Virus record (IMG/VR): IMGVR_UViG_3300032820_000124
Span: 1 to 23,515 of that record
Strand: one strand, 5' to 3'
DNA length: 23,515 nt
From: a virus
In this document: piece after piece, positions 8,082-15,421 of the stretch
Layout of the letters: each line of letters begins with the position of its first letter
Position numbering within the stretch: the stretch's first letter is position 1
The notes under the pieces: model-generated
What the model was told of the DNA's origin: nothing
Seen by the model: only the letters and a program-made list of their open reading frames with translations
Databases searched by the model: none
Position numbers and translations under genes: made by a program

Positions 8082-11000
8082 TCAGAGTTGATATACAGAG
8101 TCGCTTACTCCACCCGGCATACATTTTCTGGTTACCTCTAAAGAAGCATCATTAGTAATAGTTTTCACCATAAAAGCTTGTGGATCTACAATTATCATTT
8201 TTGACATATCTTCCCAGAGCATATTAATATGTTCCCATTCAGGAGTTTCTAGTTCAAGTTCTCCGACTTCAGCATCTAATCCAACTACAAGGGATTGGTT
8301 GGTTTCACTCGTAACAATACTAAAACTTTCGGCATCAGGATCACCAGTCCCATACGTTCCTATTACACCGGCATGTGTACCATGTGCGGCAACAGTAGTA
8401 TCTTCTGTAGTTATCAACCATCGAAAGTTTCTAATTTGTGTTCCTAATAAATCTGCAGCAAGATCCTCATTTTGTACATGAATAATTCGCGCTTCTTCGT
8501 GTTCTATTCTTTCATCACTTTCTAATAATATACCTCCACCAGTTTCTTCAGATATAATATTTTCATTTGCAGTTTGAAATTCATCTCCCACTTTAAGTTG
8601 AGAAGTAAATTCACTTCCAGATCCAGTCATGGCCGTGGCGCCATCTGCAATGGTAACTGTTCCTTTCATCCGCGTTAATATTCTACTATATTGATATGAG
8701 GGAAGAACAGTCCAAGTTTGATGTGGTGTAAACTCTACACCATAACCTTCTATTGGTGGTTTAGATGTTTCTAATAATGATCGCGATGTTCCTGTGTTAT
8801 TAATAACTGTAACTGAACCTCCCATTCCACTATGTGCAGTACAAAAATAATATATTGTGTCTGGTGTACTACCTGTAAGAGTATATTCTACATATGCTCC
8901 GGGATTACCATGAGCAGCCGAAGAGTGCGCATATCCTGCATCTGCAAGTACTACTCCACCAGCATGAGTACCATTTGCAGTAGATGAAAGTCTAAATGGA
9001 TGAGATGACACCGTAGAAGAACTTACAACAAATCTAATAGTGACCCCTCTTTCAATAGTTAACGATGTTTGTTCTACACCATCAATAATAAATGTGGGCG
9101 TGCCTGAAGCTGTTATAACATACGTTACATATTCTTCAGTCTGAATATAATCTTTTCTATTACCATCAATGGCCCCATCGGTTTGAAGAACATCTTCCAA
9201 CAAAATGAAATCCAAAACTTCTCTTTGAAGGTTCATCATATCTAAACCCAATTCAGGAAAATCTTCATGAAGTAAATAGTTTTGATTTGTTACAGGATGT
9301 TCTAAAATTATTAATCCTGAACCATCTTCTTGTGTAAATTTATCATCAACAAACCCCAATTCGGCTGTAGCCCATTGTGAAACATAATGTGGCCTAAAGG
9401 GTTGCATACCATAAGTTGCTGTAACATACTTATCTTTATAAGTTGAAATAGTATTTAATAAATGGTTTTCTGGCGTCCAATGAATTAAATCACTCGCCGC
9501 GGATTCTGAAACATAATGTTTAGTAATGTCCGGAATTTTATTTTCCGGATGATCTAAAAGTAATCTAGGGTTCTCACTATCCCCCACAGCTTTATGAACA
9601 TCTTCCATTGCAATAAAAGTATTGTAGTCAGAATAACTGAATAAGGTTTTATTTGCTGTTCCACCCATGCCGGAATGAGCATGACAATGGTAATATAGTG
9701 TTTGCGCTGTATTTGTTGCGTGTATTTGAACAAAAGCTCCTGCATATCCTGCAGTACCGTTTTCTAATACTCCATCAGTATAAGCAGTTCCCCCTCCATG
9801 ATGACCATCAGACGTTAGAGAAAATTTAAATGGATGGCCGATATTTGTTGAATCACTATTATCAAAACGATAAACTCTACCTCCCTGTAAAGTAATTGAA
9901 AGCTGGGCTACGGGTCCATTACCATCATCGATGTCTATTAAAAAGTGGCTAGATCCTGATGCAGTTACAGTATAGATAATAGGAGTGAGATCCGGCGACG
10001 CATCTTCTAACAATATATGTTGACCCATAGAATCAACTTTATAGATGTTCTTGTCTGTGGGTTGTAACAATTCAGTAGCTTTAATATTCACGTTCTCAGT
10101 AAGTAAACGTGTTCCATCTTCAAGCTTGGTATGTGTTACACCATCTTCTTGCATCAAATGCCAGTAAGTTGTCTCATAAAGATCATATTGTATTTGTTCA
10201 ATATGATTACCGGCCTTTACTAGACCTTCTTCTATAATCGCACGCGTTGTATCTTCATGAATAAGATGAGATTCATCTTCCATTCTTAGATGATAACCCA
10301 TTGTATCATAATGTTCTGTTTCTAATTCTACTAAAGGAGCTTTTACAGATCCAAACTCTACCAACATTCTAGTACCATCTTCATATATGGTATGAGATGA
10401 ATCCTCCATTCGTAAATGCCAATGTGTACTTTCCCAAAGGTCAAATATTAAATCAAGTTCATCGTTTTGATTTAATCCATATTCATCTTCTACTGAAAAA
10501 TAAGTATTAGTTGATCCTGAACTTCCTTCTTCGATTATATACGAACCGTCCTCTGCTATAATTGCATTATAAATTATATGTGAATCAATATGTTTACAGA
10601 ATCGATTATCATGTGTAATTGGTACAGTATCTAAGGCCAATAATGCTTCATCTTCCATCATAAAACGCGTTAGGTCGTCTTCTCCGATTAAATGATTTCC
10701 TGTTGAATTATACCAAGTTTCAATAACATGAGTATCTACAATTGGAATACTCTCATATTGTCGATCCGGTCCTTGTGTATCTTCTTCAAGAGAAATAAAT
10801 CTTTGTGGGCCATTACCTTGTCCCGCAGAAGTTTCATCTAAAAGATACCCCCACCCATAAGCTCCATTGTCGTCTTCAAGGAGTATGTCACTATTGAAAC
10901 TCACATCAATGGATATTACTCCTGTCTCAGCTTCAGGAAATTGAATTGATGGATAGAGAAAAGATCCTCCACGTTCAAGTAAAATCTCAGTACCATCTTC

Positions 11001-14000
11001 ATTTAGAATTCCACCAGCAAAGGGATAATCCCAATTTGTCGCATTCGCGCGGAAGACATCTGAATATGCTATTACTTTAGATTTCAGATAATTTGATGGT
11101 TCCATCATCAAATCGGAAGCATCTTCCATAATAACATTATTTCCAGATTGTTGGTCTTCTAACTGAATATAAAGAAATCCGTCATACATGGATTGTGAAA
11201 CGGCAGAGCCATGATCTGGTGATGGAGTAATAGTATATGTGTTTGTAGTGGGCGCGGATGTAACAGTATAATTGCTATTGAATTGTTGTCCAGATTCATC
11301 CCCAGAAAATTCAATCGTATCACCAGTTTCTAATCCATGTAATGTTTCTGTAACTACATACATTGTAGAATTGGTTCGTGCTATAGACGAAATTTCTACA
11401 TAATTTTCCAGTTGAAGATTTACTTCATCGAATGTTTCCAACCTTGCATCCATCGCTTGCCACGGATGGTTTGCAGTATAAATTTCCATCTCATTATTAC
11501 TACCATAAGATTGAAATTGTGCATTTGCAACAGTAGTATTACCGAACAGAGTAATGTTGTGATATTTTCTTCCTTCATTATCAGGGCCGGCCGTTACAAT
11601 AGTTCCCAAACTATCAACATTTCCACTTGCTCCCGCATCGAACATTTCTACAGATATTTTACTTCGTATAGCCAATTCACCAAACATTATTAAGCCGGAT
11701 GGATGAGTCAATCTTTTTACTGAATTACGATAATCGTTTACATCAAAATCAGTTTTTAGAACATAAGAAAAAGCTTGGTAGTATTTGTTGTCTTGAATTT
11801 TTGGTACACCACTAAGTAATCCCGTTGTAGCAGTATAATATCCAGGATATGTTGCATAAGCACCAAGTCCTGCAGTAAGTTCGGCGTTTTGATCACCAGA
11901 AGTAGTTGAAAGATTTGGAATAGAAGAATATCCTGCACCAAAATCATAAACTTCTGCAGCTTGAATTGCACCAATTGCAATGGCGGAAACTTCAATTACA
12001 GCATTATTACCTTTTGGTGAGGTATCCATGTAAACTGCATTAGATGTTGCAAGCCATACGGATGAAACTGGCATTGATCTAATCTCACCAGCAGGTGAAG
12101 CTACTCCATTTTCAGGTAAAGTGTAACTATAGGTATTTGAAGTTAGAACAGTTATTGGCCATATTCCATTCACTTGTGCAGTTGTACATCCAGAAATTTT
12201 AACTTTGTCACCTGATCTTAAATAGTGTCCTGTATCTGTTACGGTAACTGTTTTATTTCCTGTACCACTACCTGCTGCTGTAACTTCTCGATTTATTCCC
12301 CATGTCAATGCAGAATTATAACTAATTGAATATGTGTTACCCGCGCCTACTGTTTTTGAATCTGCTACTGTGAATGATGTGGTATTTGTCCATCCTGTAA
12401 TTGTAGAGGTAGCATCATCGTGATATGTAATAGTTCCACGAACCGAGTCATTAGGAAATGTAGTACCAACTCCTGTAACTGTAGTCCCCGATTGAGCCAT
12501 AGTTCCTGTGGTGTATGTAGAAACGACATTACTATGTGCGGTAACACGTTCACCTGTTGTGGCTTCTGTATAAAATCTTGTTTCATCTTCTGCAACAAGT
12601 AGATCATCTGCTTCTGTTATAATGAATTCAACGCAATCTTCTGTTAAAAATATACCACCTCCACCTTGAGCAGATCCAACTGTAGCTGATTCAAGTAGAA
12701 GTTTTTCATGGGAATATCTGTCATTATGAAAATCTTTTTCTTCTAATAATATATGTTCTACTGTTGAACCAAAATCTTGAGTGGTAGTCATATCCACTCT
12801 AAGAGTTGTGTTGCCGTTAGCAATGTATGGATTGGCGGTAGATAAAGTTCCCTTGTCTATAAAATCAAGAACTCTTCCCCTTGCAGAATAATCATCATTA
12901 TAGAGTAAAGTGTTTTTTGTGATGTTATTTGCAAGAGCCATGTATGAAAGAGAATAGGTTTGCTTATCGGGAAGATCACCCGTACCAAGTCCAAAAATTT
13001 TCTCTGTAGCTACTCTAATAACAGTAGAATTAGTAACTGCAGTTACATTATCTGTAGCTCCATTTGCGTATGTAAGTGTAAGTACTCCAGAATTCGCATC
13101 CGGAAATGAATCTTCACTAGTTAAGGTGACTACATTACCATCTTGTGCAATTGTTCCTGAAGTAAATGAATGTAAATTTACATTAAGCAAGGCGTTAGGA
13201 GCACCTACTACATCTAATGCATTTCCTAAAGTTGGAGTATAATTATTAGCAACACTAACAGGAGGTGATGTTTCATATCCACCTCCACCTGATGTAAGTG
13301 CAAATGTATCAATTGCTCCAACATCAACAGAAGTCATATTGAGAGCACCATTACAAACAGCAATTACATCGGGTAATGCACCATGAGCATCAACCATAGT
13401 AAAAGTATTAGTTGTTACAGCGGCGGGAGTATTACCAGCTTGAAAGGTAACGCCATTATGCATATTATGTGCATCTACACCTGAACCCGCGACTGCGGCT
13501 CCCAATTTAGTAAATTTATTATTATATACTATGATGTTATCATCATTAACAAAATTCTGTACAGTCAAAGCATCTATGTCATTATCACGATAATAAGAAC
13601 CAACAGAATATAAAAATGCGGTAGTATTGGCACTAATAACTGTACCCCAATAAGTATTGCTTGCATAATCAACGGTGAATGCTTGACCCGCTCCAATTGT
13701 GTGAGTATCCCTAACTAGTAAAACAGTATTACTGGAAAATCCTGTAACAATATTAGTATTCGCGTTTGCATAAGTAAGTTTACCACCAACAATATCTATT
13801 TTTTCATTATCAGAGAGGCCCGTTGAAAGAGTAACAGTTTTTACTGATTGTGTAAGGGTTACGCCTGATGTGTTTACACTTGCGACCTTCGCAATTCTAT
13901 CTCCGGCAAGAATATGTAAGGTAGCATCATAGTTACCTGTGGAGCCATAAAGTTTTGCGGAACTTGCTTTAATTCCTGCAGAAAATGTTAGAGAAGAATT

Positions 14001-15407
14001 ACCAAACAAAGCTGTATTAGCATTGTGTCCAATAAGTGTTGATGTATAGTCTGAAGCCGCTATTTGTTTTAATTGAAAAGCAGATACGAGATCTGTATTT
14101 CTTAATATTGCACCTGTAGAAATAATTGATTGGACTTGTCCTGCCGCTCCACTTCCACCGGTTCCATCATTAATAAAGTCAACTTGATCTCCTACGGCAT
14201 ATCCATCTCCAGAATCTATAACATCAATACCCTCAACAACAGAATCTAAAATAGATGAAACTCTCGCACGTGCGCCTTGGCCTCCACCACCAGCAACATG
14301 AATTTCATCACCGACTACATAGTTGGTTCCACCAACATCTACAGTAACAGTTTGTAAAATTCCTGATGTGACTGCTTCTGCATATAATCCATCTATATCA
14401 GTTTCGGATGTAATTACTTCAGCGGGCTTGAAATAAAACAATACTCCGTCAACAACGCCCTGCACAACATCTGATAATGTTAATTCAGTAACTTCAAGAG
14501 CTCCCGCAAAAGAAGTAAGTTGTTTTTCCACCATAGCGGTACACTTGGAAAGTGCACCCGTGATTCTTCTACCAGTGAATAAATTAATATTATTTGCACC
14601 GGCTGTTATAATTTTAATTGATTTATCAAGTGCCCATTTCCCATCAGATAGTTTCAATAGATCTGTTTTGGGATAATAAAATTCTATATCTTCTTTATTA
14701 AACAATGATTGAAATAACCAACTAAAAGAAGCCTCATTTCCTTTTGACCTATAGACCTGCTTCATTCTTTTAAGAAGTTGTCGTCTATCTGTAACTGCTG
14801 TCGTTGGAATATTTGTATAAAATTCTTTTTTCCATGCATCTTCAATAAGACCAATAGATGTAGTATCAATATCTTGGTCTAAAGATAATTCTCTTATTGC
14901 TGCGGCGGGTGCTTTTGAACGAAAAGAATCTACTGAGGCTGTGGGGAATATTCCATCAACAATACCATTTGCTAAAGTGCCGTATGAACCGGTGACACTA
15001 CCTGTAAGTTTTTCTCCGTATGTAAATCCTGCTACGCTAGAAGATTTTACAAAAGCAATAGTATTACCTTTTGTACCAGAAACAACTGCGGTTGCTCCAC
15101 TTATATTACCTGTAAGGGTTTCTCCAAGTGAGAACATGAGATTTGCATTACCGGCCGTATCACGTTCAGACTCTAATTGAAGGCGAACACCATCTTCATA
15201 TAAAAAATAGCTAGTACCATCTGATTCATCTACTAGCTTGTCATCATTGAATGTAAATGAGGTGCCAAAATAAAGTTGGTGGGATTCCATAAATTCATAG
15301 TATTTTTCTATGAATTTTTTGAACTTCGGATGTTGGGCGTTTATAAACTCTGGTAACTGAGTTTCCAATAAAACAGATACATCTTTTTTATCTTTGACTA
15401 CAGCCAC
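8082..15407 (-). CDS. Giant baseplate-wedge-associated structural protein in the gp7 slot, with two cupredoxin-like modules
   Basis: 2441 residues starting at GTG, 2 bases after the gp6 stop, and lying between gp6 and gp8 where T4 has gp7 (1032 residues). I see no clear gp7 sequence similarity, so the equivalence is positional. Residues 13-42 (LPEFINAQHPKFKKFIEKYY) resemble N-termini of marine myovirus wedge-region proteins. Residues ~91-148 hold paired SGATAVV-type beta modules. Glycine-rich modules (VVGDEIHVAGGGG, GDGYAVGDQV) follow at ~355-430. Three divergent beta repeats lie at ~525-1035. Residues ~1196-1243 (KIQDNKYYQAFSYVLKTDF, HPSGLIMFGEL) match a motif I recall from marine phage structural proteins. 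Acidic LxED repeats fill much of 1410-1805. Cupredoxin-like modules lie at 1812-1925 and 2096-2203. A GTVTIADGATAMTGSGSEF beta module is near the C-terminus. No signal peptide or membrane segment is seen. A structural role is likely; exact placement in the virion is inferred. Confidence 0.88.
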   Translation of the reverse strand: MAVVKDKKDVSVLLETQLPEFINAQHPKFKKFIEKYYEFMESHQLYFGTSFTFNDDKLVDESDGTSYFLYEDGVRLQLESERDTAGNANLMFSLGETLTGNISGATAVVSGTKGNTIAFVKSSSVAGFTYGEKLTGSVTGSYGTLANGIVDGIFPTASVDSFRSKAPAAAIRELSLDQDIDTTSIGLIEDAWKKEFYTNIPTTAVTDRRQLLKRMKQVYRSKGNEASFSWLFQSLFNKEDIEFYYPKTDLLKLSDGKWALDKSIKIITAGANNINLFTGRRITGALSKCTAMVEKQLTSFAGALEVTELTLSDVVQGVVDGVLFYFKPAEVITSETDIDGLYAEAVTSGILQTVTVDVGGTNYVVGDEIHVAGGGGQGARARVSSILDSVVEGIDVIDSGDGYAVGDQVDFINDGTGGSGAAGQVQSIISTGAILRNTDLVSAFQLKQIAASDYTSTLIGHNANTALFGNSSLTFSAGIKASSAKLYGSTGNYDATLHILAGDRIAKVASVNTSGVTLTQSVKTVTLSTGLSDNEKIDIVGGKLTYANANTNIVTGFSSNTVLLVRDTHTIGAGQAFTVDYASNTYWGTVISANTTAFLYSVGSYYRDNDIDALTVQNFVNDDNIIVYNNKFTKLGAAVAGSGVDAHNMHNGVTFQAGNTPAAVTTNTFTMVDAHGALPDVIAVCNGALNMTSVDVGAIDTFALTSGGGGYETSPPVSVANNYTPTLGNALDVVGAPNALLNVNLHSFTSGTIAQDGNVVTLTSEDSFPDANSGVLTLTYANGATDNVTAVTNSTVIRVATEKIFGLGTGDLPDKQTYSLSYMALANNITKNTLLYNDDYSARGRVLDFIDKGTLSTANPYIANGNTTLRVDMTTTQDFGSTVEHILLEEKDFHNDRYSHEKLLLESATVGSAQGGGGIFLTEDCVEFIITEADDLLVAEDETRFYTEATTGERVTAHSNVVSTYTTGTMAQSGTTVTGVGTTFPNDSVRGTITYHDDATSTITGWTNTTSFTVADSKTVGAGNTYSISYNSALTWGINREVTAAGSGTGNKTVTVTDTGHYLRSGDKVKISGCTTAQVNGIWPITVLTSNTYSYTLPENGVASPAGEIRSMPVSSVWLATSNAVYMDTSPKGNNAVIEVSAIAIGAIQAAEVYDFGAGYSSIPNLSTTSGDQNAELTAGLGAYATYPGYYTATTGLLSGVPKIQDNKYYQAFSYVLKTDFDVNDYRNSVKRLTHPSGLIMFGELAIRSKISVEMFDAGASGNVDSLGTIVTAGPDNEGRKYHNITLFGNTTVANAQFQSYGSNNEMEIYTANHPWQAMDARLETFDEVNLQLENYVEISSIARTNSTMYVVTETLHGLETGDTIEFSGDESGQQFNSNYTVTSAPTTNTYTITPSPDHGSAVSQSMYDGFLYIQLEDQQSGNNVIMEDASDLMMEPSNYLKSKVIAYSDVFRANATNWDYPFAGGILNEDGTEILLERGGSFLYPSIQFPEAETGVISIDVSFNSDILLEDDNGAYGWGYLLDETSAGQGNGPQRFISLEEDTQGPDRQYESIPIVDTHVIETWYNSTGNHLIGEDDLTRFMMEDEALLALDTVPITHDNRFCKHIDSHIIYNAIIAEDGSYIIEEGSSGSTNTYFSVEDEYGLNQNDELDLIFDLWESTHWHLRMEDSSHTIYEDGTRMLVEFGSVKAPLVELETEHYDTMGYHLRMEDESHLIHEDTTRAIIEEGLVKAGNHIEQIQYDLYETTYWHLMQEDGVTHTKLEDGTRLLTENVNIKATELLQPTDKNIYKVDSMGQHILLEDASPDLTPIIYTVTASGSSHFLIDIDDGNGPVAQLSITLQGGRVYRFDNSDSTNIGHPFKFSLTSDGHHGGGTAYTDGVLENGTAGYAGAFVQIHATNTAQTLYYHCHAHSGMGGTANKTLFSYSDYNTFIAMEDVHKAVGDSENPRLLLDHPENKIPDITKHYVSESAASDLIHWTPENHLLNTISTYKDKYVTATYGMQPFRPHYVSQWATAELGFVDDKFTQEDGSGLIILEHPVTNQNYLLHEDFPELGLDMMNLQREVLDFILLEDVLQTDGAIDGNRKDYIQTEEYVTYVITASGTPTFIIDGVEQTSLTIERGVTIRFVVSSSTVSSHPFRLSSTANGTHAGGVVLADAGYAHSSAAHGNPGAYVEYTLTGSTPDTIYYFCTAHSGMGGSVTVINNTGTSRSLLETSKPPIEGYGVEFTPHQTWTVLPSYQYSRILTRMKGTVTIADGATAMTGSGSEFTSQLKVGDEFQTANENIISEETGGGILLESDERIEHEEARIIHVQNEDLAADLLGTQIRNFRWLITTEDTTVAAHGTHAGVIGTYGTGDPDAESFSIVTSETNQSLVVGLDAEVGELELETPEWEHINMLWEDMSKMIIVDPQAFMVKTITNDASLEVTRKCMPGGVSDSVYQL
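8799..9122 (-). other. Cupredoxin-like module 2 in the giant protein (residues ~2096-2203)
   Basis: This module runs from YVITASGTPTFII to SVTVIN. It has the cupredoxin order of elements: a strand followed by LTIERGVTIRFVV, then SHPF with His2136, an internal loop ANGTHAGG, and finally YYFCTAHSGMGG with Cys2189, His2192 and Met2195. The C-x2-H-x2-M spacing is that of amicyanin. The first His precedes the Cys by 53 residues, longer than in amicyanin. All four residues of a type 1 copper site are present. Copper binding is inferred and could have been lost, leaving only a structural or adhesive fold. Confidence 0.6.
9633..9974 (-). other. Cupredoxin-like module 1 in the giant protein (residues ~1812-1925)
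   Basis: This module runs from YTVTASGSSHFLIDI to GGTANKTLF. LSITLQGGRVYRFDNSDS is followed by GHPFKFS with His1858, the loop SDGHHGGG, and YYHCHAHSGMGG with Cys1908, His1911 and Met1914. Cys comes 50 residues after the first His. It is clearly paralogous to module 2, with shared HPF, DG/NG-H-GG, GA-V and YY-C-AHSGMGG. From memory, similar modules ending in YYYC-x2-HS-x-MGG recur in marine cyanophage structural proteins. The fold is likely; metal occupancy is unproven. Confidence 0.62.
9993..10691 (-). repeat. Acidic 'LxED' tandem protein repeats in the giant protein (residues ~1573-1805)
   Basis: The clearest units begin at residues 1665 (LRMEDSSHTIYEDGTRMLVE), 1707 (LRMEDESHLIHEDTTRAIIE), 1751 (LMQEDGVTHTKLEDGTRLLT) and 1798 (ILLEDASPD), so the period is 42, 44 and 47 residues. 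Each pairs H-L-x-x-E-D with a second E-D-x-T-R about 10 residues later. Looser units extend upstream to 1573 (LIGEDDLTRFMMED). Single copies are scattered from residue ~67 (FLYEDGVRLQLE) to the C-terminal region (GGGILLESDERIEHEEARI). Clustered acidic residues could bind divalent cations or stabilise a beta-solenoid; neither is shown by sequence. Confidence 0.65.
12300..13840 (-). repeat. Three divergent copies of a ~70-residue beta-rich module in the giant protein
   Basis: The copies lie at about 13641-13840, 12940-13165 and 12300-12513. Shared landmarks include LTYANANTNIVTGFSSNTV then TIGAGQAFTVDY (copy 1), LTYANGATDNVTAVTNSTV then KQTYSLSY (copy 2), and ITYHDDATSTITGWTNTTS then TVGAGNTYSISY (copy 3). 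Copies 2 and 3 also share openings (SGTIAQDG, TGTMAQSG). The alternation of small polar and hydrophobic residues suggests a beta-sandwich. The duplications are old: alignment is obvious in protein but I see no long identical DNA. Confidence 0.6.
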
Positions 15408-15421
15408 GTTTAATACCCAGT
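15405..15421 (-). promoter_or_regulatory. GTG start of the giant gene with only a weak ribosome site
   Basis: The minus strand reads ACTGGGTATTAAACGTG. The gp6 stop TAA is followed by AC and then GTG. Only GGG about 9 bases upstream resembles a Shine-Dalgarno sequence, whereas most genes here have GGAG, AGGA or AAGGAG. The next in-frame Met is about 40 residues later, inside the conserved N-terminal motif, so GTG is the best start. Reinitiation by ribosomes finishing gp6 would explain how the gene is translated. Confidence 0.6.

Noticed and set aside
11412-11693. Plus-strand 93-codon frame opposite the giant gene
   Set aside because: It is antisense to a well-supported coding frame, with no ribosome site and no recognisable domain.
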